Below, piece after piece: positions 26,361 to 34,596 of a stretch of 64,000 nt of DNA. This stretch comes from JBEEJL01 sp043744215 (GTDB lineage Bacteria; Pseudomonadota; Gammaproteobacteria; Burkholderiales; JBEEJL01), in assembly GCA_043744215.1 (NCBI GenBank), contig JAYTVC010000083.1:62001-126000 (forward strand), in the 5' to 3' direction. The notes below the pieces were generated by a model. That model was given only the letters and a program-made list of their open reading frames with translations. It was not told where the DNA came from and did no database searches. Positions within the stretch are counted from its first letter, which is position 1. Each line of letters begins with the position of its first letter. A program made the translations under genes and the position numbers.

Positions 26361-26412
26361 AATCTCCTTAATACGCCAGTTGAAAAATTTTTAATAAAAT
26401 CAATTGTCACCG

Positions 26413-26757
26413 CTACACATCATCGAACGGCAGGATATGGCCGCCTTCCTGCAATAAATTATCAAGTTCGATTTCGTCGTCATCGCGCTCATGAACAGAC
26501 TCGACATTGCGCGGGCGGCCATGGGCAACTTGCATATCCGACGCCTTGCGCCGGTCAGATTCTGCCCATACCGACGGGCTCACACCGGTCGCGCTTTCCA
26601 GTTTTGTTTTGCTCGTGCGAGAGGGTTGTTTCGCGGCCTCGCCTTTTCCCAATTCCGCCTTGGCGTGCACACCTTCCTTAACACGCTTTGATGTGGCAGT
26701 AGCCGTGCGCGCAATATGTTTATGCATCGGTTTGACCATGTTGTCTTCATCCGCCAA
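26413..26757 (-). CDS. Unknown basic-acidic protein, first of the Hsp20 operon
   Basis: A 114-residue, hydrophilic protein: Lys/Arg/Ala-rich in the first half and acidic at the end (ERDDDEIELDNLLQEGGH). No signal peptide, helix or known domain is visible, and much may be disordered. Support comes from its position: an FNR box lies about 55 bases before the start, and hsp20 follows 52 bases later. I do not recognise the family. Confidence 0.6.
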   Translation of the reverse strand: MADEDNMVKPMHKHIARTATATSKRVKEGVHAKAELGKGEAAKQPSRTSKTKLESATGVSPSVWAESDRRKASDMQVAHGRPRNVESVHERDDDEIELDNLLQEGGHILPFDDV

Positions 26758-26805
26758 ACAAATAAATATTACTGTTTCAATATAATCGGGTTCCCCGCAG
26801 ACCTA

Positions 26806-26819
26806 TTGATCCAGGTCAA
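26806..26819. promoter_or_regulatory. FNR box of the Hsp20-CBS-FNT operon
   Basis: TTGATCCAGGTCAA, a consensus match, centred about 55 bases before the start of the unknown first gene of the minus-strand operon. Confidence 0.8.
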
Positions 26820-26941
26820 ATACGCGTCGGATTCAATGTAAGCGTTTTCTCGGTCGTAGATCGGACAGAAAAAGTTGTGAAGTCAAAATATTGAAACGGC
26901 CATGATTTCGAACACATTAAATGGCTACGGGATCGATTGGT

Positions 26942-26955
26942 TTGACTTAAATCAA
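26942..26955. promoter_or_regulatory. FNR box before the FtsH remnant
   Basis: TTGACTTAAATCAA, a consensus match, centred about 52 bases before the ATG of the broken FtsH-like gene. It may now serve the phosphoribosyltransferase at 27377. Confidence 0.75.
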
Positions 26956-27000
26956 TCGCTTGAATTTCGCCGCCGCATACACTGAGCCATTGATGCGTCC

Positions 27001-27332
27001 ATGACGTTCGCAAGCCGATCCACAAAGCGCAGCATGGTGATGCGCTACAGCATGGATGGAAAACTGGGCAACCTGGTGTACGAATCCAATCACACTGGCT
27101 TTTCGACACGGTGATGCCGAACCCGGGACCGCGTGCCTACTCGGAAGAAACGGCGCGCGAAATCGACTGCGCGTTGCGCCGTATTGTGGACGAGGCGTTC
27201 GCGCGCGCCGTGGAAATTCTTACGCGGCGACGGCAAAGTCTGGAACAAGGCGCGACACGATTGTTGGAAAATGAAACCTTGAGCGAAGACGACTTGAAAA
27301 GTCTGCGCGAATCGCTACCCATCGCGGCATAA
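27001..27332 (+). pseudogene. FtsH protease C-terminal remnant, frameshifted
   Basis: Two frames together encode the last ~110 residues of an FtsH-type membrane protease. The first (ATG 27001 to TGA 27114) reads MVMRYSMDGKLGNLVYES, matching the M41 peptidase region (MVTRYGM.xKLG). The second (from 27111) reads YSEETAREIDCALRRIVDEAF through LLENETLSEDDL, the FtsH C-terminal helix region. The AAA domain and the HExxH zinc site are missing, and the frame shifts at about 27105. It cannot be an active protease. It keeps an FNR box at 26942, so a full low-oxygen FtsH once stood here, or a short M41-tail protein did. Confidence 0.8.
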
Positions 27333-27334
27333 TA

Positions 27335-27362
27335 TAACTATCTGATTATATTGAATATTTTA
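27335..27362 (+). promoter_or_regulatory. AT-rich element with IHF-like core (copy C)
   Basis: TAACTATCTGATT (27335-27347) reads on the reverse strand as AATCAG-ATAG-TTA, fitting WATCARNNNNTTR, and is followed by ATATTGAATATTTTA. It ends 29 bases before the phosphoribosyltransferase start. Confidence 0.45.
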
Positions 27363-27376
27363 CACTTTCTCGAATC

Positions 27377-28021
27377 ATGTTATTTGACAACCGCGCCCAT
27401 GCAGCACAACTTCTCGCCGATGCTCTCGATGAATATCGCGGCAGCCATCCGCTGGTGCTCGCCATTCCGCGCGGTGCGGTGCCGATGGCAAAAATCATCG
27501 CTGAAACTTTAGGCGGCGAGTTCGATGTGGTGCTCACGCGCAAACTGCGCGCGCCGGGCAACGCGGAATACGCCATCGGCGCCATTGATGAAACCGGTTG
27601 GGCTTATCTGTCCGAGTATGCCGCTGGCGCGGGCGCCACGGCGGACTACATCAAACTCGAAAAGCAAACCCAGCTCGACACCATCAAGCGCCGCCGCACA
27701 CAATACACGCCGGTGCGCGCGCCGATTGATCCGCACGACCACATTGTCATCGTGGTCGATGACGGCCTCGCCACCGGTGCCACCATGATCGCCGCGCTGC
27801 ATTCGCTGCGCGCGCGCAAACCGAGCCAATTGATTTGCGCCGTGCCGGTCGCGCCGCCCGACACGCTGCAACGGGTCAGGCCCTACGCGGACAGAGTGGT
27901 CTGCCTTTCCGCGCCGGAAAACTTTTACGCTGTTGGTCAGTTTTACCGCGAGTTTTTGCAAGTGGAGGACGAGGAAGTCATCGCCATTTTGCAATCTTCA
28001 CGGAAAACCGAAGGCACCTGA
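27377..28021 (+). CDS. Phosphoribosyltransferase (Rv0571c-like N-domain)
   Basis: A 214-residue type I phosphoribosyltransferase-fold protein. The PRPP loop is IVVDDGLATGATM (about 124-136); the N-terminus has LVLAIPRGAVPMA and LTRKLRAPGNAEYAIGAI. This subfamily is typical of stress islands and is the kind found in Rv0571c of the DosR regulon; its substrate is unknown. A separate alpha/beta hydrolase of the type that often accompanies it is at 34597-35268. Preceded by a broken FtsH gene and an IHF-like element. Distinct from the PyrR-like protein at 18416. Confidence 0.88.
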   Translation: MLFDNRAHAAQLLADALDEYRGSHPLVLAIPRGAVPMAKIIAETLGGEFDVVLTRKLRAPGNAEYAIGAIDETGWAYLSEYAAGAGATADYIKLEKQTQLDTIKRRRTQYTPVRAPIDPHDHIVIVVDDGLATGATMIAALHSLRARKPSQLICAVPVAPPDTLQRVRPYADRVVCLSAPENFYAVGQFYREFLQVEDEEVIAILQSSRKTEGT

Positions 28022-28048
28022 CGGCTCGTCCGTATATTCGATGCTGGT

Positions 28049-28062
28049 TTGATCTCGGTCAA
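28049..28062. promoter_or_regulatory. FNR box of the copper-handling operon
   Basis: TTGATCTCGGTCAA, a consensus match, centred about 45 bases before the ATG at 28100. A TATAAA at about 28085 could be the -10, giving a very short leader. Confidence 0.75.
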
Positions 28063-28099
28063 CTCGCGGCGGGAGGTTATCCGCTATAAAGAAATTGTT

Positions 28100-28579
28100 A
28101 TGAAAACGCCATTCCTTTCTTCCTTCAATTTTTACCGGCCAGCGCGACTGGAAGATGCGCGCAAGCGCCTTGCGCAATTCCTGGTTTTGGCCCTGGTGTT
28201 GATTTGGTCGGCAAATGGCGCCGTGCTTTGCTGTAACGCCCTACACGCATTTTCGACGGACGGACACTCGCCGCTCGTGATGGCCGCTGCCGGTGGCAGC
28301 CATGATCATCACGCCGGGCAACCGGACGGCGATCATGACAGCCATGACATCGATAGCGGCGCACCGCCGTCCCATTGTTTGCAGTTGACCGATTTAGGCA
28401 TCGCGTCGCCTTCCGCCATTGCGCCTACTTTTTCCAAATTGCAGATGCCCGATGCCGTGATCATCCCGCATCACGAAGCGGTGCAGATCAACTTGCGTCG
28501 CAACCTGTTGTCGTTCGCTATCTACCATCCCCCGCCACGACCGTCCTACTTTCTCCGCTCTTCCCGCCTGCTGATTTGA
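28100..28579 (+). CDS. His-rich exported protein (DUF2946-like)
   Basis: A 159-residue protein with a hydrophobic N-terminal segment (about 25-45), then a His/Asp-rich stretch (SHDHHAGQPDGDHDSHDIDSG) and a Cys near GAPPSHC, as in small DUF2946-type proteins that accompany metal-resistance genes. It is likely periplasmic and may bind copper. First gene of a plus-strand run that ends with a copper-type ATPase. The family call is tentative; the metal-binding character is plain from composition. Confidence 0.65.
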   Translation: MKTPFLSSFNFYRPARLEDARKRLAQFLVLALVLIWSANGAVLCCNALHAFSTDGHSPLVMAAAGGSHDHHAGQPDGDHDSHDIDSGAPPSHCLQLTDLGIASPSAIAPTFSKLQMPDAVIIPHHEAVQINLRRNLLSFAIYHPPPRPSYFLRSSRLLI

Positions 28580-28735
28580 TCCGCCGTTGTGCTGCCTGGC
28601 GGAAGCACGGGTAGTTGGCGCTTTGCCGGCAGTGCCCGCGAACGAGCATCGTTCAAAAAAATTCCCGCTGTCTCGTTTGAAGCAGAAAACCCGTTCCATC
28701 ATTTCTTTCATAAACATTTACTCAGGAGACCCACC

Positions 28736-29212
28736 ATGAAAACGAGCTTGATTCTCATTTCAATCGCCGCCTTCGCTGCGAGCGGCGTGCCAGCCAGCGC
28801 CGACGATGCACACCACGCGGACGCGAATCCGCCGATAACCATTGCGCAGGCCAATCCCGCGCCGGCAAAACCGGCCGACGCAGACACGGACAAGCGAATG
28901 GCGCAAATGCAGGAAAACATGAAAAAAATGCAAACGCAGATGGACAAGATTCACCAGAGCAAGGATCCGCAGGAGCGCCAGAAACTTATGCAGGAACATA
29001 TGCAAAGCATGCAGGAGCAAATGAAGAACATGCGCGGCATGGGTGGCGGCATGATGATGGGCGGCGGCATGGGCGGTGGTATGGGCGGCGGCATGATGAT
29101 GGGCGGCGACCCGAAACGCCGTGAAGACATGATGGAAAAACGCATGGACATGATGCAAATGATGATGGAACAAATGATGCAGCATCAAAGCCAACAGTCA
29201 CCGGCGAAATAG
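28736..29212 (+). CDS. Met-rich periplasmic protein
   Basis: A 158-residue exported protein: signal peptide (1-22, ending ASADD), a His-containing linker, a helical, probably coiled-coil stretch dense in Met, Lys and Gln (about 60-105), then Gly-Met repeats (GGGMMMGGG type, about 107-128) and a Met-rich tail. Such clusters bind Cu(I). Start at 28736 with AGGAG; a 49-codon upstream extension is rejected. Second gene of the copper run. A small relative with the same GGGMMGGG motif, now frameshifted, lies at 35305-35534. Confidence 0.8.
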   Translation: MKTSLILISIAAFAASGVPASADDAHHADANPPITIAQANPAPAKPADADTDKRMAQMQENMKKMQTQMDKIHQSKDPQERQKLMQEHMQSMQEQMKNMRGMGGGMMMGGGMGGGMGGGMMMGGDPKRREDMMEKRMDMMQMMMEQMMQHQSQQSPAK

Positions 29213-29293
29213 CCGTTGCGCGAACGGGCCAAAGCGCGCCCGGCACGTTCGCCGTAATTTTGCGTGGCGCGTGACATTGATGAGGAGTCGATC

Positions 29294-29605
29294 ATGGACA
29301 AACTGAATCCCTGGACCGTGGGTTGGGCAACGGCCGTTACATTCATGCTGGTTAACGCAGTGTGCGCGGTGGCGGTAGCGCTGTTTCCCGATTGGACCAT
29401 CGGTTTCGCCAACGCGTGGGCGCACGGGCTTGATTTGACGCTACTGAAATCCACCAAGCCGTTCACGGCAGCAAGCTTTTTGTATGGCCTGCTCGGCGGC
29501 GGCGCGACATTTTTTGCTGTGGGCGTACTGTTCGCGGCCGTTTATAACTACCTGTTGCGCTGGGGCCATCGGGACGAACCGGGGCACGGTCGCCTGGCGC
29601 ATTAG
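29294..29605 (+). CDS. DUF5676-like membrane protein
   Basis: A 103-residue protein with two hydrophobic helices (about 10-32 and 62-88), of the DUF5676 type often found next to copper or heavy-metal ATPases. Start at 29294 after GAGGAG. Role unknown. It lies between the Met-rich protein and a DUF2933 protein in the same direction. Confidence 0.75.
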   Translation: MDKLNPWTVGWATAVTFMLVNAVCAVAVALFPDWTIGFANAWAHGLDLTLLKSTKPFTAASFLYGLLGGGATFFAVGVLFAAVYNYLLRWGHRDEPGHGRLAH

Positions 29606-29633
29606 CTTGAGTAAATTATGAAAGGAGAAAATC

Positions 29634-29927
29634 ATGCTTAACAACCTAGAAACGCCTGGCCCCGGCAACGACAACGGCAACCGCAACATAACCCGTATTA
29701 TTTTTCTGGGGTTTCTCTTGGTGGCGGGGTTTTTCCTGTTCACTGAGCATAGCGCACACCTGTTTGGTGTATGGCCTTATCTGTTTTTGCTGGCCTGTCC
29801 GCTGATGCATAGGTTCATGCATCACGGGCGCGGCCATCATCACGGCAGATCAGGTGCGCTTGATCAAGGCTCATCTCCAGAGGCCCGCGACAAAATAGAG
29901 AAAGGAGGAATTCGCCATGAACACTGA
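29634..29927 (+). CDS. DUF2933-like small membrane protein
   Basis: A 97-residue protein with one or two hydrophobic helices (about 22-58) and a His-rich end (HRFMHHGRGHHHG), typical of DUF2933 proteins in metal-resistance clusters. Start after AAAGGAG. It overlaps the next gene by 11 bases, so translation is coupled. Confidence 0.75.
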   Translation: MLNNLETPGPGNDNGNRNITRIIFLGFLLVAGFFLFTEHSAHLFGVWPYLFLLACPLMHRFMHHGRGHHHGRSGALDQGSSPEARDKIEKGGIRHEH

Positions 29928-30573
29928 TGCCCCCGGTTATGGTCTGTGGCCATTGGTCATTATCAACTCAGCTGTGTTTATTATTTTTGCGTTCAGCTTC
30001 GCCAAGCCGCAAAGCAAACGCGACTGGCGCTCGTTCGGCGCGTTTTCCGCCTTTCTTGTCGCGCTATTCACGGAGATGTACGGCTTTCCCCTCACCATCT
30101 ACTTGTTGTCCGGCTGGCTCGCCACTCGTTTCCCCGGCATCAACTTTATGAGCCACGATGCGGGACATTTGCTGGAAATGCTATTCGGCTGGCGCTCTAA
30201 TCCGCACTTCGGGCCGTTTCATTTGTTAAGTTTTGTTTTCATTGGCGGCGGATTCTGGCTGCTCGCGTCGGCGTGGCCCGTACTGCACGCGGCGCAACGC
30301 GCGCGTCGCTTGGCGATAACGGGTGCCTATGCGTATGTAAGGCATCCGCAGTATGTCGCATTCGTCCTCATCATGTTCGGCTTCCTGTTGCAGTGGCCGA
30401 CCATTCTGACACTCATCATGTTTCCCGTACTGGTTTGGATGTATGTCCGCCTTGCGATCGCCGAAGAACATGATGCCATTGCGGAATTCGGCGACGCGTA
30501 CACGAAATACGCGCAAACCACTCCGCGTTTCCTGCCCAGTCGCTTCCTTCAAAAGGAAAGTGATGATCGCTAA
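29917..30573 (+). CDS. Isoprenylcysteine methyltransferase-family membrane protein
   Basis: A 218-residue protein with about five helices and the ICMT/PEMT-like C-terminal motif GAYAYVRHPQYVAFVLIMFGF, with EEHDAIAEFGDAYTKYAQTTPRFLP at the end. These bacterial relatives use S-adenosylmethionine, but their substrates are unknown; they often sit beside copper ATPases. It overlaps the DUF2933 gene. Confidence 0.85.
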   Translation: MNTDAPGYGLWPLVIINSAVFIIFAFSFAKPQSKRDWRSFGAFSAFLVALFTEMYGFPLTIYLLSGWLATRFPGINFMSHDAGHLLEMLFGWRSNPHFGPFHLLSFVFIGGGFWLLASAWPVLHAAQRARRLAITGAYAYVRHPQYVAFVLIMFGFLLQWPTILTLIMFPVLVWMYVRLAIAEEHDAIAEFGDAYTKYAQTTPRFLPSRFLQKESDDR

Positions 30574-30636
30574 CATTTAATGGCGCAGGGCATTGAGCCA
30601 CCAAACTCATGCTCGTCATCTGCGGCAAGCTTAGAA

Positions 30637-30738
30637 ATGAACGATCAGGGAATTATCATTGCGGGTGGCTATGGCGTCGTTGGGCAGCGTATCGCAGTCG
30701 AACTTGCGCCAGACTACCATGGACGTGTCAATGGGTAG
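30637..30738 (+). pseudogene. N-terminal fragment of a saccharopine-dehydrogenase-like gene
   Basis: A 33-codon frame, GIIIAGGYGVVGQRIAVELA followed by PDYHGRV, is a clear Rossmann NAD(P)-binding start of the saccharopine dehydrogenase-like family, whose members are 350 residues or more. It stops at 30736-30738 and no later part follows before the copper ATPase at 30876. A deletion remnant within the 300-base gap. Confidence 0.65.
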
Positions 30739-30875
30739 AGCTCGCCAGCTGCGAGCGGGATACCCATTGCGTGGTAGCCGAACGCAAACGAAAGGGTTTG
30801 CCGGATGTAACGCGATTTTTTCCCGCCACTTGCCATGGGCCGGTGGTGACAGGCATCGATACTGAGGACACACAC

Positions 30876-32933
30876 ATGAACCATCATGCGCATCTCCAAC
30901 CGACGGAACCCGCGCGTAGCACGCCGGCCATGCACGGCAACCACCACGCGCTCGCCCACCATGACCACGGCGCGATGATCGGTGATTTCCGCCGCCGCTT
31001 CTGGGTTGCGCTCGCTTTGACGGCACCGGTGTTGCTGCTATCGCCGGCGATACAACAAGCTTTGGGTCTGCAACAATCGTGGGCGTTCCGTGGCTCCGAT
31101 CTGCTGCTGTTCGGCTTATCCAGCGTCATTTATTTTTATGGCGGCAGGCCATTCCTCAAGGGTCTCATTGACGAGCTGCGCGCCCGTAAGCCGGGGATGA
31201 TGACACTAATCTCGCTCGCCATCAGCGTAGCCTATTTTTACTCCGTCGCCGTGGTGTTCGGCTTGAGCGGCATGGTGTTCTTCTGGGAACTGGCCACGCT
31301 GATCGACATCATGCTGCTGGGGCACTGGATCGAAATGAAGTCGGTGCTCGGCGCGTCGGGCGCGCTGCGGGCGCTGGTGGAATTGCTCCCCGCCACTGCC
31401 CACCGCTTCGGCGTCGGGCAAGCGCTTGAGGATGTGCCGGTAAGCAGCGTTCGCGTCGGCGACCGGGTACTGGTGAAACCGGGCGAGCGCGTGCCCACCG
31501 ACGGCTTGATTGTGGATGGGCAGACCAGCATGAACGAATCGATGCTCACCGGCGAGTCGAAACCCGTATCGAAAACCCGCGGGCAGGAAGCCATCGGCGG
31601 CGCGATCAACGGCGAAGGCGCGGTGGTGCTGGATATCCGCAAGCAAGGTGATAAAACCTATTTGTCGCAAGTAATCAAAATGGTGAGTGAAGCACAGGAG
31701 ACGCGCTCGCGCACGCAGGACATCGCCAACCGCGCCGCGCAATGGCTCACCTATATTGCGCTGTCAGTAGGCGGCGTCACATTCATTGCGTGGATAATAA
31801 TCGGCCAAGGTTTCGCGTTTGCACTGGAACGCATGGTAACCGTGATGGTGATCACCTGCCCGCACGCGCTGGGCTTGGCCGTTCCGCTGGTAGTTGCGGT
31901 CAGCACCAGCCTCGCAGCAAAGAACGGCCTGCTGATACGCGACCGGGCGGCGTTCGAGCGAGCGCGCAATCTCAGAGCTATTGTGTTCGATAAAACCGGC
32001 ACGCTGACTGAAGGGCGCTTCGGTGTAAGCGATGTGGTAGCGCTTGGCGCTATCGACGAGAGCGACGTACTGCGTATCGCCGCTTCGCTTGAAATACAAT
32101 CCGAACATCCCATCGCCGCTGGCATTGTGCGCGCAGCAAAGGATCGCAGTCTCAGCGTTACCGCCGCGACCGAATTTCTGAACATCACCGGCCAGGGCGC
32201 GCAAGCGCTGATCGACGGCAAGCGCGTTGCCGTGGTAAGCCCCGGCTTTTTGAAAGACGCGGCCGCCATACGTACGCCGCGCGTAATCGCATTGGCCGAG
32301 CAAGGCAAAACCGTCGTGTTCGTGACGGTGAACGGCGCAGTCGTCGGTGCCATCGCACTGGCCGACATCATACGCCCGGAATCGCGTGCGGCGATTGCGC
32401 AACTCAAATCCATGGGCATCCAATGCATGATGCTGACGGGCGATTCGGCGGCCGTGGCGAAAAGCGTTTCGGCGGAATTGGGCCTGGACGATTATTTCGC
32501 CGAGGTGCTGCCTCATCAGAAAGCCGCCAAAATACGCGAAGTGAAACAGCGCGGCCTGGCCGTTGCCATGGTGGGCGACGGCGTCAACGACGCGCCGGCG
32601 CTGGTGGAATCGGACCTGGGCATTGCCATCGGCGCGGGCACCAATGTGGCCATTGAATCGGCCGACATCGTACTCGTGCGTAGCGATCCGCGCGATGTGG
32701 CGGCCATCATGGCTTTGTCGCGCCTCACCTATAACAAGATGATCCAGAACCTGCTGTGGGCCACCGGCTATAACGCGGTGGCGATTCCGCTGGCGGCGGG
32801 AGTGACCTTCAGCCTGGGCTTTCTGATGTCGCCGGCGATGGGTGCCGCATTCATGTCGTTAAGCACGGTCATTGTCGCCATCAACGCAAAACTGCTGGCA
32901 CGCAACGCTGCCATAAGCACGATCGGGAAATGA
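30876..32933 (+). CDS. Copper-type P1B ATPase with CPH motif (CopB-like)
   Basis: A 685-residue heavy-metal P-type ATPase. The N-terminus is His-rich (MNHHAHL, HGNHHALAHHDHG) instead of carrying CxxC domains. Transmembrane metal site CPH (ITCPHALGLAVP), phosphorylation motif DKTGTLTEG, TGES, a P1B-type HP motif (SEHPIAAG) and GDGVNDAPAL are all present. CPH plus a His-rich start marks the P1B-3/CopB group, linked to copper (or silver) export. Start at 30876; an 89-codon upstream frame crosses the saccharopine remnant and is rejected. Last large gene of the copper run under the FNR box at 28049. Confidence 0.93.
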   Translation: MNHHAHLQPTEPARSTPAMHGNHHALAHHDHGAMIGDFRRRFWVALALTAPVLLLSPAIQQALGLQQSWAFRGSDLLLFGLSSVIYFYGGRPFLKGLIDELRARKPGMMTLISLAISVAYFYSVAVVFGLSGMVFFWELATLIDIMLLGHWIEMKSVLGASGALRALVELLPATAHRFGVGQALEDVPVSSVRVGDRVLVKPGERVPTDGLIVDGQTSMNESMLTGESKPVSKTRGQEAIGGAINGEGAVVLDIRKQGDKTYLSQVIKMVSEAQETRSRTQDIANRAAQWLTYIALSVGGVTFIAWIIIGQGFAFALERMVTVMVITCPHALGLAVPLVVAVSTSLAAKNGLLIRDRAAFERARNLRAIVFDKTGTLTEGRFGVSDVVALGAIDESDVLRIAASLEIQSEHPIAAGIVRAAKDRSLSVTAATEFLNITGQGAQALIDGKRVAVVSPGFLKDAAAIRTPRVIALAEQGKTVVFVTVNGAVVGAIALADIIRPESRAAIAQLKSMGIQCMMLTGDSAAVAKSVSAELGLDDYFAEVLPHQKAAKIREVKQRGLAVAMVGDGVNDAPALVESDLGIAIGAGTNVAIESADIVLVRSDPRDVAAIMALSRLTYNKMIQNLLWATGYNAVAIPLAAGVTFSLGFLMSPAMGAAFMSLSTVIVAINAKLLARNAAISTIGK

Positions 32934-32973
32934 AAATGCGTTGCTTTTTTGTAATATTTTTCTGGAGAAAATA

Positions 32974-33216
32974 ATGGCGCACATGGGTGAATTCGGCTGG
33001 TGGGGTATGGGCATGGGCGGATTGGCGATGATTATTTTTTGGGGGCTGCTCATTTTCGCCGTTGCTATGGCGGTACGGTGGGTGATGCAGCAGTCTGGCA
33101 GCAGCAGCACGCGCGCGCAAACGCCGCTGGAAATTCTGCAGGCTCGTTACGCGCGGGGCGAAATCGAACGTGAAGAGTTCGAGCAAAAAAAACGTGACCT
33201 GACTGCTTCGCCTTGA
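32974..33216 (+). CDS. Small SHOCT-domain membrane protein
   Basis: An 80-residue protein: a Gly/Met/Trp-rich start, one hydrophobic helix (about 16-38), and a C-terminal SHOCT motif (PLEILQARYARGEIEREEFEQKKRDL). It is often encoded next to copper ATPases. Start at 32974 with TGGAG. Function unknown. Confidence 0.85.
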   Translation: MAHMGEFGWWGMGMGGLAMIIFWGLLIFAVAMAVRWVMQQSGSSSTRAQTPLEILQARYARGEIEREEFEQKKRDLTASP

Positions 33217-33233
33217 ATCTGGCAACGTAAATA

Positions 33234-34529
33234 TCAAACCCGCGGGTTGAGTCGCGGATGCGTCTCTTCGCCCCACCACCATAACAGCGCGGCGGAAGCG
33301 AACATGCTGACGGCGACAAACCAGAAAGCAGCGATCACATTACCGCTGATACTGGCGGCCAACCCAAGGCCGAGGGCACCGATGCCATAGCCGAGATCGC
33401 GCCAGAAGCGGTAGATGCCGATGGCCGAGCCGCGCCAATCGGGGTGGGCGATGTCGGCCACTGCCGCGCTGAGATTCGGATACAGCATCGCCATGCCGAA
33501 ACCCGATACAGCCGCCGACAATACCCACCCTGGCATGCTGTTCATCAGCGGCATCATCGCCACCCCCGCGCCGCACAACGCCATGCCGCCGACATTCAGG
33601 CGGTGACGGCCGAAGCGGTCGGATAATTTGCCGGTAAAAAACTGCGCGCCACCCCAGACGAAACCATAGGTGCCAACCACCCAGCCGATGCCGGGCAGGC
33701 TCACGCCGCGCTGGTAGAGAAACAGCGGATAGAACACCCACACCAGCGCATCGACAAATTTTTCCACCAGGCCGGCCTGGCAGAATGCTGCCATGCGTTT
33801 GTCGCGCCACGACATGAGGGTAAACACTTCCCATGTGGAAGGCGTCGCGCCGATGGTTTGCGCATAACGCGCTTGCGGCGCGCCGAGATTACCGCTGCGC
33901 TGCCGCGCGCTTTCAGCCCGCGCCCACGGCAGCGTATCTTTCACCCAAAGCACGGTCAGCAACAGCGCCAGCAAGTTGACCGTCATGCCAAACCACAACA
34001 GCCCGGCGCGCGCGCCCATCGCGGTGGCAAGATAAGCCGTCACGATACCGGCCAGCGCGAGGCCGAGATAACCGGAGAATTCATTGAGGCCAATGGTGAG
34101 GCCGCGCTGGTCGAGGCGCGTGATGTCGAGTTTGGCGGTTTGCGTCATCGACCAGGTGAGGCCCTGGTTCACGCCCAGCAGCACCGTGGCCGCGACAATC
34201 CAGATCCACGACGGCGCGAAATAAATCATCAGAGGAATCGGCAGCGCCGCCAGCCAGCCGATCAGCAGCACGCGCTTGCGCCCGATGCGCTCGGATAAAC
34301 GACCGGCGACAAAATTGAGCGTGCCCTTGACCAAACCGAACGCGACGACAAAGGCGGTGAGCAGCGCGAAAGAATTTCGCGGTACGCCGAATTCCGCTTC
34401 GGCCAGCGCCGGCACCACGGTACGCATCATGCCGATAGTCAAACCGACCAACAGCACTTGCAGCAACTGATGCAGAAATTGTGTGAGGTTGGCGCGGATG
34501 CCGTGGGGAAGCTCGGTTTGCAAAATCAC
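33234..34529 (-). CDS. Major facilitator superfamily transporter
   Basis: A 431-residue transporter with about 12 helices and the MFS loop motif GRLSERIGRKRVL between helices 2 and 3, repeated in weaker form in the second half (GKLSDRFGRHRL). Substrate unknown. It converges with the SHOCT gene, with an 18-base gap. The alpha/beta hydrolase gene is upstream on the same strand. Confidence 0.9.
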   Translation of the reverse strand: MILQTELPHGIRANLTQFLHQLLQVLLVGLTIGMMRTVVPALAEAEFGVPRNSFALLTAFVVAFGLVKGTLNFVAGRLSERIGRKRVLLIGWLAALPIPLMIYFAPSWIWIVAATVLLGVNQGLTWSMTQTAKLDITRLDQRGLTIGLNEFSGYLGLALAGIVTAYLATAMGARAGLLWFGMTVNLLALLLTVLWVKDTLPWARAESARQRSGNLGAPQARYAQTIGATPSTWEVFTLMSWRDKRMAAFCQAGLVEKFVDALVWVFYPLFLYQRGVSLPGIGWVVGTYGFVWGGAQFFTGKLSDRFGRHRLNVGGMALCGAGVAMMPLMNSMPGWVLSAAVSGFGMAMLYPNLSAAVADIAHPDWRGSAIGIYRFWRDLGYGIGALGLGLAASISGNVIAAFWFVAVSMFASAALLWWWGEETHPRLNPRV

Positions 34530-34596
34530 CTGATACTTCGGGTGTGACTTAATAATGGCGTAGGATAAAAGCCGCTTTTACTAGCATGCTGCTACT

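Noticed and set aside
27001..28021. Counterpart of the complete Pseudomonas clone C heat-resistance island (sHsp20, ClpG, FtsH, YfdX, HdeD, Trx, KefB)
   Set aside because: Only Hsp20, an FtsH tail and a TrxC overlap; ClpG, YfdX, HdeD and KefB are absent.
28589..28735. N-terminal extension of the Met-rich protein
   Set aside because: The ATG at 28736 has AGGAG and begins a clean signal peptide; the extension would bury it.
30609..30875. 89-codon N-terminal extension of the copper ATPase
   Set aside because: It runs through a saccharopine-dehydrogenase remnant in another frame; the His-rich start at 30876 fits the CopB family.
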